From Clostridia bacterium (GTDB lineage Bacteria > Bacillota > Clostridia > Oscillospirales > Acutalibacteraceae): DNA of 64,000 bases. Below, one piece after another: positions 17,156 to 25,809 of the stretch. The notes beneath the pieces were generated by a model. That model was not told where the DNA came from. It ran no database searches and saw only the letters and a program-made list of their open reading frames with translations. Each line of letters starts with the position of its first letter. The stretch's first letter is position 1. The DNA lies in NCBI GenBank assembly GCA_017409265.1, contig JAFQSY010000039.1:62001-126000 (forward strand), read 5' to 3'. The translations under genes and the position numbers were made by a program.

Positions 17156-19102
17156 ATGATTAATGTTACTCTCAAAGGCGGCGTTATCAAGGAGTTTGAA
17201 AACGGAACAACCGCTATGGAAGTTTCAAAGAGCCTTGGCATGGGCCTTTACAAGGCTGCGTGCGTTTGCAAAATTGACGGCGTTGTTTGCGACTTAAGAA
17301 CAGCTCTTGACAAGGACTGTGAGCTTGAAATTCTCACATTCGATGATGCAGACGGCAAGTGGGCACTTCGTCACACAGCATCACACATTCTTGCACAGGC
17401 AGTAAAAAGACTTTATCCGAATGCAAAGCTTGCAATCGGTCCCGCTATCGATAACGGTTTCTACTATGATTTTGATGTTGACGTGCCCTTCACTCCCGAT
17501 ATCCTTGAAAAAATTGAGGCAGAGATGAAGAAAATCGTCAAGGAAGGTCTTGTTCTTGAAAAGTATGAGCTTGATGCTGATGAAGCAATCAAAATGATGG
17601 AAGAGAGAGGCGAAACCTTCAAGGTTGAGCTTATCAAGGAGCATTCCGACAAGGGTGAAAAGATTTCGTTTTATAAGCAGGGCGAATTTGACGAGCTTTG
17701 TGCAGGTCCTCATATTCCCGATACAAGCAGAGTCAAGGCTTTCAAGCTTACTTCATGCACGGGCGCATATTGGAGAGGTGACTCCAACAACAAGATGCTC
17801 CAGAGAGTTTACGGTACCGCATTCACAAAGAAAGAGGATCTTGAAGCATATCTCGAAGCTATTGAAGAAGCAAAGAAGCGTGACCACAACAAAATCGGCA
17901 GAGAACTCGGATATTTCACAACAGTTGAATCAATCGGTCAAGGTCTTCCCATTCTTATGCCCAAGGGCGCAAGAGTTGTTCAGCTTCTTCAGCGCTGGGT
18001 TGAAGATGTTGAGCAGGCAAACGGCTATCTTCTGACCAAAACTCCTCTTATGGCAAAGAGAGATCTTTACAGAATTTCCGGTCACTGGGATCACTACCGT
18101 GACGGCATGTTTATTCTCGGTGATCCCGATGATGAAGAGAAGGAATGCCTTGCGCTCCGTCCGATGACCTGCCCCTTCCAGTATCAGGTTTATCTTAACA
18201 GCGCAAGAAGCTACCGCGATCTTCCCATGCGTCTGGGCGAAACATCAACACTTTTCCGTAATGAAGATTCGGGCGAGATGCACGGTCTTATCCGTGTCCG
18301 TCAGTTCACAATTTCTGAGGGACACCTTGTTCTCCGTCCTGACCAGCTTGAAGAAGAATTCAAGGGCTGCCTCAGCCTTTGCAAATACTTCCTCGGAACA
18401 GTCGGTATGCTTGATAAGTGCACCTTCCGTTTCTCACAGTGGGATCCAAACAACACAACCAAGTATGAGGGTACTGCAGAGCAGTGGAATGCCGCACAGG
18501 AAACAATGGGCAAAATTCTCGACAATCTCGGCGTAGACTATGAAATCGGCATTGACGAAGCTGCATTCTACGGACCGAAGCTTGACATTCAGTTCAAGAA
18601 TGTTTTCGGCAAAGAGGATACAATCGTTACAATTCAGATTGATATGCTTCTTGCAGAAAAGTTTGGTATGTATTATGTTGATACAGACGGACAGAAGAAG
18701 CTTCCCTATATTATCCACAGAACAAGCCTTGGTTGCTATGAAAGAACTCTTGCTTATCTTCTCGAAACTTTTGCCGGAGCACTTCCTCTCTGGCTTTCAC
18801 CCGAGCAGGTCAGACTTCTTCCTATCGCAGACCGTCACCACGCATATGCAAAGGAAGTTGCAGCAAAGCTTGAAGCAATGGGTATGAGAGTTTCTGTTGA
18901 TGACAGAAGCGAAAAAATCGGTTATAAAATCCGTGAAGCACAGCTTGAAAAGCTTCCATATATGCTGCTTGTCGGCGATAAGGAAATTGAAGACGGTGCA
19001 GTTTCGGTCCGCAAGAGAGGCGAAGGCGATATCGGTGCAAAGAGTGTTGATGAATTTATCGCATCCGCACTTGCAGACATCGCAAGCAAAAAGATTTGGT
19101 AA
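17156..19102 (+). CDS. thrS: threonine--tRNA ligase
   Basis: This 648-residue class II synthetase charges tRNA-Thr. Its domains are an N-terminal TGS (MINVTLKGG, about 1-60) and the editing SAD-like domain with HTASHILAQAVKRLYP and later CAGPHIPDT. The class II core spans about 240-530 (GHWDHYRDGMF, RPMTCPFQYQVY, RNEDSGEMHGLIRVRQFTIS, YIIHRTSLG), followed by the anticodon-binding domain. The start is ATG 17156, ten bases after AAGGA; an ATG nine bases earlier is too near this site. Expression is controlled by the T-box leader, and a terminator follows. Confidence 0.97.
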   Translation: MINVTLKGGVIKEFENGTTAMEVSKSLGMGLYKAACVCKIDGVVCDLRTALDKDCELEILTFDDADGKWALRHTASHILAQAVKRLYPNAKLAIGPAIDNGFYYDFDVDVPFTPDILEKIEAEMKKIVKEGLVLEKYELDADEAIKMMEERGETFKVELIKEHSDKGEKISFYKQGEFDELCAGPHIPDTSRVKAFKLTSCTGAYWRGDSNNKMLQRVYGTAFTKKEDLEAYLEAIEEAKKRDHNKIGRELGYFTTVESIGQGLPILMPKGARVVQLLQRWVEDVEQANGYLLTKTPLMAKRDLYRISGHWDHYRDGMFILGDPDDEEKECLALRPMTCPFQYQVYLNSARSYRDLPMRLGETSTLFRNEDSGEMHGLIRVRQFTISEGHLVLRPDQLEEEFKGCLSLCKYFLGTVGMLDKCTFRFSQWDPNNTTKYEGTAEQWNAAQETMGKILDNLGVDYEIGIDEAAFYGPKLDIQFKNVFGKEDTIVTIQIDMLLAEKFGMYYVDTDGQKKLPYIIHRTSLGCYERTLAYLLETFAGALPLWLSPEQVRLLPIADRHHAYAKEVAAKLEAMGMRVSVDDRSEKIGYKIREAQLEKLPYMLLVGDKEIEDGAVSVRKRGEGDIGAKSVDEFIASALADIASKKIW

Positions 19103-19111
19103 TATAACAAA

Positions 19112-19149
19112 CGGGCGCATACAAATATGTATGTGCCCGAAATTTTTTA
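19112..19149 (+). terminator. terminator of thrS
   Basis: An 11-bp stem (CGGGCGCATAC with GTATGTGCCCG) and a 6-base loop are followed by AAATTTTTTA. Confidence 0.85.
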
Positions 19150-19228
19150 TAAAATATATAGATTTTATGTTTATGCCGTGATATAATGATTATGAATTTG
19201 CCGATATAAATTGACGGAGGATAAAACA

Positions 19229-19765
19229 ATGATACTTTCCGATAAAACCTTAATGAAAATGCTTAAAGACGGCAGCCTTGTTGCATCTCCCATTGAGCCC
19301 GAACAGATTCAGCCTGCGAGTATTGACATAAGGCTCGGAAACACCTTTAGCATTGTTAAGGATTCCTCAACGGGAATTATAAATCTGGAGCAGAAAATCG
19401 AATATGAAACAATCGAAACCGATACATATGTTTTGCTTCCCGGTCAGTTTGTTCTGGCAACGACTATGGAATATTTTGAGCTTCCCGACGATTTGACCGC
19501 ATTTGTTGAGGGCAGAAGCTCACTTGGCAGAATGGGTCTTTTCATTCAGAATGCAGGTTGGGTTGATCCGGGCTTCAAGGGTGAAATCACACTTGAGCTT
19601 TTCAATGCAAACCGCTGTGCAATCGAGCTTAAAGCGGGAAGAAGAGTCGGTCAGCTCGTTTTCGCAAAGATGGATGACAAAGCGCTCAATCCCTATAACG
19701 GAAAATATCAGGGGCAGAAGGGTGCAACGGGATCAAGAGTTTTTATGGATAAGGAAATGAAATAA
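19229..19765 (+). CDS. dcd: dCTP deaminase family protein
   Basis: This 178-residue protein removes the amino group of dCTP to give dUTP, the route to dTMP; some relatives also split dUTP. The start is ATG 19229, eight bases after CGGAGG. Visible signatures are QIQPASIDIRLGN near residues 26-38, VEGRSSLGRMGL at 93-104, and GWVDPGFKGEITLELFN, where E123 matches the catalytic glutamate. A glycine-rich KYQGQKGATGSR tail closes the active site. Whether it is single-function or the bifunctional DCD-DUT type is not decided by the motifs alone. It lies 24 bases before the ApgM-like gene and may be co-transcribed with it. Confidence 0.88.
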   Translation: MILSDKTLMKMLKDGSLVASPIEPEQIQPASIDIRLGNTFSIVKDSSTGIINLEQKIEYETIETDTYVLLPGQFVLATTMEYFELPDDLTAFVEGRSSLGRMGLFIQNAGWVDPGFKGEITLELFNANRCAIELKAGRRVGQLVFAKMDDKALNPYNGKYQGQKGATGSRVFMDKEMK

Positions 19766-19789
19766 ATCTTTCACGGAAGGATGATATAT

Positions 19790-21001
19790 ATGAAATACGC
19801 AGTAGTGCTTTATGACGGAATGGCGGATTATCCCGTTCCCGAGCTCGGCGGAAAAACTCCCATGGAGCTTGCAAAGAAGCCGAATTTCGATGCTCTTGCA
19901 AAGAAAGGCAGAGTCGGCCTTGTCAAGACTGTTGCCAACGGTTTGAAGCCCGGCAGCGATGTTGCAAATTTAAGCGTTCTCGGCTATGACCCTAAGATTT
20001 GTTATACTGGTCGCTCACCGCTTGAGGCTGTCAGCATCGGCGTTAAAATGAAGGATACCGATGTTGCTCTGCGATGCAACGTTGTAACCTTGAGCGACGA
20101 AGAAAATTACGAAGATAAAACGATGATAGATTATTCTGCAGGCGATATTTCAAGCGAGGATGCGGCAGAAATCATAAAGACTGTTCAGGAGCATTTCGGC
20201 AACGAAGAGTTCAGATATTATAACGGTGTCAGCTACCGTCATTGCCTTATCTGGAATAACGGCACAACAGACCTCGGTAAAATGACCCCTCCGCATGATA
20301 TTTCGGGCAGAGTTGTCGGCGAATATCTTTCAACATCTCCCAACGCCGAAAATCTTATTTCGATGATGAAGGAGAGCTATGAGCTTCTCAAGGATCACCC
20401 CGTAAACAAGAAGAGAATTGCTGAGGGTAAGGCTCCCGCAAACTCAATCTGGCTCTGGGGTGAGGGCAGCAAGCCTGCTCTTTCGGATTTTGAAGAAACT
20501 TACGGCGTCAAGGGCAGCATTGTTTCCGCTGTTGACCTGCTTAAGGGTATCGCAATCTGCGCAGGCATGGGCGTTCCCGAAGTTGAGGGCGCAACAGGCT
20601 ATATTGATACAAACTTTGAGGGCAAGGCGCAGGCAGCTGTTGACGAATGGAAGAGCGGCAAGGATTTGGTTTATATCCATATCGAAGCTCCCGACGAATG
20701 CGGTCACAGAAACGAGCCCGAAAATAAAATCCGTGCAATTGAGCTTATCGACGAACGTGTTTTGCCTATTATTCTTGATTATCTCAACGGCTGCGGTGAG
20801 GATTATAAGATTATGATTCTTCCCGACCACCCCACACCGATTGTCACAAAAACTCATGCATCAGACCCCGTTCCTTTTATGATTTATCATAAGAACGGCG
20901 AGATTGAAGGCGTTGAAACCATAAACGAAAAAACAGCCGAGGCGACAGGCGATTTTGTTGAGGTCGGCTGCGGACTTATGAAAGAATTTCTGGAGGCATA
21001 A
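19790..21001 (+). CDS. cofactor-independent phosphoglycerate mutase, archaeal ApgM type (possible homoserine kinase paralogue)
   Basis: This 403-residue alkaline-phosphatase-superfamily protein has VVLYDGMADYP at the N-terminus (first metal Asp), LKPGSDVANLSVLGYDP with the nucleophilic serine region, YTGRSPLEAVSIGV, and ILPDHPTPI with a C-terminal metal pair. The fold interconverts 2- and 3-phosphoglycerate in ApgM. A close paralogous family (TIGR02535) was proposed to be homoserine kinase. The gene sits two bases before an O-acetylhomoserine sulfhydrylase, which makes the homoserine role worth testing. The start at 19790 is chosen because GGAAGG abuts the earlier ATG at 19781. Confidence 0.82.
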   Translation: MKYAVVLYDGMADYPVPELGGKTPMELAKKPNFDALAKKGRVGLVKTVANGLKPGSDVANLSVLGYDPKICYTGRSPLEAVSIGVKMKDTDVALRCNVVTLSDEENYEDKTMIDYSAGDISSEDAAEIIKTVQEHFGNEEFRYYNGVSYRHCLIWNNGTTDLGKMTPPHDISGRVVGEYLSTSPNAENLISMMKESYELLKDHPVNKKRIAEGKAPANSIWLWGEGSKPALSDFEETYGVKGSIVSAVDLLKGIAICAGMGVPEVEGATGYIDTNFEGKAQAAVDEWKSGKDLVYIHIEAPDECGHRNEPENKIRAIELIDERVLPIILDYLNGCGEDYKIMILPDHPTPIVTKTHASDPVPFMIYHKNGEIEGVETINEKTAEATGDFVEVGCGLMKEFLEA

Positions 21002-21003
21002 AA

Positions 21004-22284
21004 ATGAGCTATAAAATTAATACAAAATGTATCTTAAGCGGTTATTCACCGAAAAACGGCGAGCCCAGACAGGTTCCCGTTTATCAGAGCACAACATATA
21101 AATACGATTCAAGCGTTGAAATGGGAAAGCTTTTTGACCTTGAGGCTTCAGGTTATTTCTACACCCGTCTTGCAAATCCCACCAACGACGCAGTTGCCGC
21201 AAAAATCGCAGACCTTGAAGGCGGTGTCGGCGCAATGCTTACCTCATCGGGCCAGGCTGCGTCTTTCTACTCAATCTTCAATATTGCAGGTGCAGGTGAC
21301 CACGTTGTAAGCGCATCAACCATTTACGGCGGCACCTTCAACCTTTTCAACGTTACAATGAGAAAGCTCGGCATTGAATTTACCTTTGTCAGCCCACAGG
21401 CAACTGAAGAAGAACTTAATGCCGCTATCAGACCTAACACAAAGGCTCTTTTTGCGGAATCACTCTCAAATCCTGCTCTTGAAGTGCTTGATTTCGAGAA
21501 GTTTGCAAATGCCGCTCATTCACACGGCATCCCTCTTATCATCGACAACACATTCCCCACACCTGTTAATTGCCGTCCCTTTGAGCTTGGTGCGGATATC
21601 GTTATCCACTCAACAACAAAGTACATGGACGGTCATGCAACAAGTGTCGGCGGCGTTATTGTCGACGGCGGCAAGTTTGACTGGACACAGAATGATAAAT
21701 TCCCCGGTCTGACAACTCCCGACGATTCATACCACGGCATCACATATACAGAGCGTTTCGGAAATGCGGCATATATCACAAAGTGCATGGCACAGCTCAT
21801 GCGTGACCTTGGCTCGATTCCCTCACCTTTCAATGCATTCCTGCTTAATCTCGGTCTTGAAACCCTCCCTCTGAGAGTTGAAAGACATTGCTCAAATGCT
21901 CTTAAGGTTGCAGAGTTTATCCGTGACAGTGGTTGTGCAATCGAGGTAACTTATCCCGGCATGAAGGGCAGCAAGGGCTATGAGCTTGCACAGAAATACA
22001 TGCCTGACGGCACAAGCGGCGTTATTTCGTTCAGAATCAAGGGCGGCAGAGATGCGGCTACAAAGTTCATGGACAGTCTGCAGATTGCGGAAATCGCAAC
22101 TCACGTTGCCGATGCAAGAACATGCTGTCTGCATCCCGCAAGCACAACCCACCGCCAGCTTACCGCACAGGAGCTTATTGACTGCGGCATTTCGGATGAC
22201 CTTATCCGTCTTTCTGTCGGCATAGAGCATGTTGACGATATCATAGCTGATGTCAAGCAGGCTCTTGAAAAATCACAGGCATAA
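21004..22284 (+). CDS. metY: O-acetylhomoserine aminocarboxypropyltransferase (sulfhydrylase)
   Basis: This 426-residue PLP enzyme of the Cys/Met metabolism family has the length and signatures of O-acetylhomoserine sulfhydrylase: PVYQSTTYKYDS, FYTRLANPTNDAVAAKIA, TSSGQAA, ESLSNPALEVLDFE, the PLP lysine in HSTTKYMDGH (K206), and CCLHPASTTHRQL near the end. It makes homocysteine (with sulfide) or methionine (with methanethiol) from O-acetylhomoserine. Methionine gamma-lyases are relatives, but the 426-residue length favours MetY. It follows the ApgM-like gene by two bases and is translationally coupled. It ends in a weak hairpin. Confidence 0.9.
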   Translation: MSYKINTKCILSGYSPKNGEPRQVPVYQSTTYKYDSSVEMGKLFDLEASGYFYTRLANPTNDAVAAKIADLEGGVGAMLTSSGQAASFYSIFNIAGAGDHVVSASTIYGGTFNLFNVTMRKLGIEFTFVSPQATEEELNAAIRPNTKALFAESLSNPALEVLDFEKFANAAHSHGIPLIIDNTFPTPVNCRPFELGADIVIHSTTKYMDGHATSVGGVIVDGGKFDWTQNDKFPGLTTPDDSYHGITYTERFGNAAYITKCMAQLMRDLGSIPSPFNAFLLNLGLETLPLRVERHCSNALKVAEFIRDSGCAIEVTYPGMKGSKGYELAQKYMPDGTSGVISFRIKGGRDAATKFMDSLQIAEIATHVADARTCCLHPASTTHRQLTAQELIDCGISDDLIRLSVGIEHVDDIIADVKQALEKSQA

Positions 22285-22290
22285 AATTTA

Positions 22291-22315
22291 TGACTCCGCA
22301 TATTCTGCGGGGTCA
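22291..22315 (+). terminator. hairpin after metY
   Basis: The 10-bp stem TGACTCCGCA/TGCGGGGTCA (one wobble) with loop TATTC is followed by only a short T stretch, so termination may be partial and the GH16 gene could be read through. Confidence 0.55.
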
Positions 22316-22338
22316 TTCTGATATGAGGAGAATATACA

Positions 22339-23247
22339 ATGTGGGATAAAATTATTGAAGTATTGCATTTGAGCATAAGAGAAGTTTGGGCAATCGAAAA
22401 ACTCTTTGAGTATTTTGGCAGTATTTTTACCACAATTTCACCTAAAAAAATCATCTCAACCCTGCTTGCTATGGTTGAGATAATCCAGATGCTTATTTTG
22501 GGAACTCCGCTAACTCCGAGAGGGCAGGAGCTTGATTTAGCAGGTTACAGCCTTGTTGTCTATGATGAATTTGAAGGAGATACTCTCGATTCCGATATCT
22601 GGGAAACGAGGGGCAACGGTCCGAGAAGAGGCGGCTATAATGCCGACAGCCAGGTTGAGGTCAAAGACGGAAACCTTGTTATAACCGGTGAATATCTGAC
22701 CGACGGTGAATACGGCGAGGGCTGGTACACCGCTGCAGTAAAGCTTAAAGAAAGATATAAGCAGGGCTATTTTGAAATCAAATGTATCTGCAACGACAGC
22801 GACGGTTATTGGAGTGCTTTCTGGATTCAGGCGGATTCGCCATATACGGCTTCGGTTTCAAAAGGCGGTGTCGGCGGAGCAGAGCTTGATATTTTTGAGT
22901 CATACTGCTATGACGGCGATAAATATGCAGTTACAAATACCGTTCATTGCGCAGGTGTTGACGGTGAGCCCGAGGGCTTTCAGTCGGCATTGCTCGGTAA
23001 GTTCAAGGGCAACAATATAACGAAAGAATATAATACCTACGGCCTTGAATGGACAGAGGATGAATACATCTTTTACATAAACGGTGTTGAAACCGTTCGT
23101 TCATCTTTCGGGAACGGTGTTTCGCAGGTTGCCGAGGATGTTATTGTATCTCTTGAAATTCCTGACGTAAGCGAGCTTGAAGGCTTTGATAAAGAAACCT
23201 TCAAAACGGAATTTATAGTTGATTACGTTAAAATTTATCAGAAGTAA
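22339..23247 (+). CDS. GH16 family beta-glucanase-like glycosidase
   Basis: This 302-residue protein has a GH16 domain at about 70-300: LVVYDEFEGDTLDSDIW at the start, GYFEIKCICNDSDGYWSAFW, and the catalytic ELDIFE motif with E182, D184 and E187. EYNTYGLEWTEDEYIFYING and a closing FIVDYVKIYQK follow. GH16 enzymes cut beta-1,3/1,4-glucans or related polymers by a retaining mechanism. The N-terminus is odd. There is no classic signal peptide, but amphipathic helices and a hydrophobic stretch (IISTLLAMVEIIQMLIL, about 38-54) could anchor it. A GAGGAG site precedes the ATG. A small membrane-protein gene follows. Confidence 0.87.
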   Translation: MWDKIIEVLHLSIREVWAIEKLFEYFGSIFTTISPKKIISTLLAMVEIIQMLILGTPLTPRGQELDLAGYSLVVYDEFEGDTLDSDIWETRGNGPRRGGYNADSQVEVKDGNLVITGEYLTDGEYGEGWYTAAVKLKERYKQGYFEIKCICNDSDGYWSAFWIQADSPYTASVSKGGVGGAELDIFESYCYDGDKYAVTNTVHCAGVDGEPEGFQSALLGKFKGNNITKEYNTYGLEWTEDEYIFYINGVETVRSSFGNGVSQVAEDVIVSLEIPDVSELEGFDKETFKTEFIVDYVKIYQK

Positions 23248-23267
23248 ACAGAAAATGAAGTGGATGA

Positions 23268-23732
23268 ATGCAGAAAGAAAGTAACGGTAAAAAGGTTAAT
23301 GTTAAAAAATATATAGCGCTTGCGGTTTTTCTTGAAACAGCTGTCAACTCCGTGTTTTCGTTGATATTCAACGATTTTTTGAAATTCTTTTATTCGGACT
23401 ATGCGCATCTCACGATATGGGGCGATGTTGTTGCAATTGTTTCTGTCGTGTTTTCGTTTGTGATTTACGACAGCTTTGCGCATAAGGCATATCGTAAGCG
23501 GAAAGACAGAGTTATGTTTCTCGGCGTTGTTTATGTTTCGTCAAAGGCGGCGAGTATTGTTCATTATCTGGCAGGAATTATTATTGAGATTTTTACGGCC
23601 GGAGCAGGTGATACAACCCACGGGATTGTTGCCGCAACGATTGCATTTTTTGAGATTGCTGTTGATATCATAGCGGCGGTCTGGCTGATAGACTATTTTG
23701 AAAAGAAATTCACAAAAGAAGAAAACAAATAA
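23268..23732 (+). CDS. small four-helix membrane protein of unknown function
   Basis: This 154-residue protein has four hydrophobic segments, roughly 14-35, 48-68, 80-106 and 117-142, and a charged C-terminus (FEKKFTKEENK). I do not recognise a family motif. It starts 20 bases after the GH16 stop on the same strand and ends in the shared terminator, so it is probably co-transcribed. The ribosome site is weak. A helper or unrelated role cannot be decided from sequence. Confidence 0.6.
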   Translation: MQKESNGKKVNVKKYIALAVFLETAVNSVFSLIFNDFLKFFYSDYAHLTIWGDVVAIVSVVFSFVIYDSFAHKAYRKRKDRVMFLGVVYVSSKAASIVHYLAGIIIEIFTAGAGDTTHGIVAATIAFFEIAVDIIAAVWLIDYFEKKFTKEENK

Positions 23733-23735
23733 AAT

Positions 23736-23763
23736 AAACGGGTCGGAATTTCCGACCCGTTTA
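23736..23763. terminator. bidirectional hairpin terminator
   Basis: A 12-bp stem (AAACGGGTCGGA and its complement) with a 3-base loop lies 3 bases before the argD stop on the other strand. It serves both converging operons. Confidence 0.82.
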
Positions 23764-23765
23764 TC

Positions 23766-24929
23766 TTATTCTTCAATTGCTTCAATCAGTTTGTCGATTG
23801 CATTTTCAAGAAGCTCAAAGGGAATGTTGAGGGGAGGCAGAAGCCTTACCTTTGTTTTGGCACTTAAAACGAGAACTCCTTTTTCCATAGCCGATGCGAT
23901 GACTTCCTTTGCGGGTTTTTCGCATTCAATGCCGAGCATGAAGCCTTTGCCCGAAATGCTCTTTACTTTTTCGCACTTTGAAAGTCTCGAAACGATATAT
24001 TCGCTCTTCTTTGTAACATCTGTGAGAAGGTTATCATCAATTCTTGAAAGAACGCTGATTGCGCCTGCGCAGCAGATGGGGTTGCCGCCAAAGGTTGAGC
24101 CATGGCTGCCGGGTGTAAGAATATCCTTTACCTTTTCGCCGAGCATTGTGCAGCCGAGAGGCAGACCGCCTGCAAGACCCTTTGCGGTTGATACGATATC
24201 AGGCATCACGCCGTAATGCATGTAGCTGTAAAGCTTGCCTGTTCTGCCGTTGCCTGTCTGAACCTCGTCGATGATAACGAGCATATTCTTCTCTTTTGCA
24301 ATTTCAAAAACACCCTTGACAAATTCATCAGTGAGAGGAAGAACTCCGCCCTCACCCTGAATTGTTTCCATCATAATTGCGGCGCAGCCGTTATTATCGG
24401 CAAGTTCCTTTACGGAGTCAAGGTTATTTGCTTGAGCATAAACAAATCCCTCCGTGAAAGGTCCGAAATTCGTGTGGAAATTATCCTGACCCGTTGCGGC
24501 AAGGGTTGTGATTGTTCTGCCGTGAAAGCTGTTTTTGAGGGTGATGATTGTTGAATTGCCTTCTCCCTTGTTCTTAAGAGCCCAAAGACGAGCGGCCTTT
24601 ATTGCGCATTCGTTTGCCTCTGCACCCGAATTTGAGAAGAAAACCTTCTTCATGCCCGTTCTTTCGCAGAGCATCTGTGCAAGCTCAGCGCAGGGCTTTG
24701 TGTAATAAAGATTTGAAGTATGACCAAGCAGAGATGCCTGAACGGTGACTGCCTCAACCCATTCGTCATCCGCAGCACCGAAAGTATTAACTGCGATGCC
24801 GCTGCCGAGGTCAATATATTCTTTATCGTCCTCGTCGTAGAGCAGAGAGCCGTTACCCTCGGAAAGCTCAACGGGAAATCTTGCATAAGTGTTGGCTATA
24901 TACTGTTTATCTGTTTCAAAAATACTCAT
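23766..24929 (-). CDS. argD: acetylornithine aminotransferase
   Basis: This 387-residue class III PLP aminotransferase converts N-acetylglutamate semialdehyde to N-acetylornithine. Visible features are FSNSGAEANECAIKAAR, NSFHGRT, the DEVQTG pyridoxal-ring aspartate near 221, and the PLP lysine K250 in STAKGLAGGLP. The HGSTFGGNPI segment follows. It is the last gene of argC-argJ-argB-argD, 12 bases after argB, with an AGAGG site. It ends at the shared terminator. Confidence 0.95.
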   Translation of the reverse strand: MSIFETDKQYIANTYARFPVELSEGNGSLLYDEDDKEYIDLGSGIAVNTFGAADDEWVEAVTVQASLLGHTSNLYYTKPCAELAQMLCERTGMKKVFFSNSGAEANECAIKAARLWALKNKGEGNSTIITLKNSFHGRTITTLAATGQDNFHTNFGPFTEGFVYAQANNLDSVKELADNNGCAAIMMETIQGEGGVLPLTDEFVKGVFEIAKEKNMLVIIDEVQTGNGRTGKLYSYMHYGVMPDIVSTAKGLAGGLPLGCTMLGEKVKDILTPGSHGSTFGGNPICCAGAISVLSRIDDNLLTDVTKKSEYIVSRLSKCEKVKSISGKGFMLGIECEKPAKEVIASAMEKGVLVLSAKTKVRLLPPLNIPFELLENAIDKLIEAIEE

Positions 24930-24941
24930 AAAATTTTCCTC

Positions 24942-25799
24942 TTATCCCTGAACAAACATTGTTCCGAGACCTTCATCGGTTAAAGTTTCGATAAGCAGAG
25001 AATGGGGAACTCTGCCGTCAAGAATAAATACCTTCTTAACGCCTCTGCGGATTGCTTCTCCGCAACAGTCGATTTTGGGAATCATTCCGCCCGAAATAAT
25101 GCCCTCGTTGACAAGCTGGGGAATATCGCTGACATAAATTTTCGGAATGAGAGTCGACGGATCCTCTTTATCACGTAGAATGCCCGCAATATCCGTCATT
25201 GAAATAAAGCTTTCGGCTTTGAGGGTGCCTGCAATTTTTGCAGCTGCCGTATCGGCATTTATGTTGTAGATATTGCCTTCATCGTCGCATGCTGTGGTTG
25301 AGATAACGGGAACGTAACCTTTTTCAAGCAAATCAAGAATCGGGTCGGGATTAACTTCCGTTATTTCGCCGACATAGCCGAGTCTTTCATCCTTGACCTT
25401 TGCTTTTATAAGCTGACCGTCAGCACCGCAAAGACCGACTGCCTTGCAGCCGAGTCTGCCGAGAAGTGCAACAAGGCTTTTATTAACCTTGCCTGCAAGC
25501 ACCATCTGAACAACATCAACCGTTTCTCTGTCGGTGACTCGAAGACCGTCAACCCACTCGCTCTTTTTGCCGATTTTACCAAGCATATCATTGATTTCGG
25601 GACCGCCGCCGTGAACAAGAACAACCTTGATGCCGATGAGCGAAAGAAGAGCGATATCGCCCATAACAGCGTCCTTAAGTTCTTCGTTAATCATGGCGTT
25701 TCCGCCGTATTTGATAACAACTATTTTATTTGAATATTTCTGAATATAGGGGAGCGCTTCAACAAGCACACGTCCCCTGAGTGCGTTTGAAATTTCCAT
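24942..25799 (-). CDS. argB: acetylglutamate kinase
   Basis: This 285-residue amino-acid kinase phosphorylates N-acetylglutamate. Motifs are VVIKYGGNAM near the N-terminus, VLVHGGGPEIN, the VTDRETVDVVQMVLAGKVNK arginine/lysine region, and NINADTAAAKIAGTL. The start is ATG 25799, six bases after AGGTG; the frame continues upstream into argJ without need. The argJ stop falls in the argB ribosome site, giving tight coupling. An arginine-sensing N-terminal helix was not evident, so feedback control is open. Confidence 0.95.
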   Translation of the reverse strand: MEISNALRGRVLVEALPYIQKYSNKIVVIKYGGNAMINEELKDAVMGDIALLSLIGIKVVLVHGGGPEINDMLGKIGKKSEWVDGLRVTDRETVDVVQMVLAGKVNKSLVALLGRLGCKAVGLCGADGQLIKAKVKDERLGYVGEITEVNPDPILDLLEKGYVPVISTTACDDEGNIYNINADTAAAKIAGTLKAESFISMTDIAGILRDKEDPSTLIPKIYVSDIPQLVNEGIISGGMIPKIDCCGEAIRRGVKKVFILDGRVPHSLLIETLTDEGLGTMFVQG

Positions 25800-25809
25800 T
25801 TTATTCACC

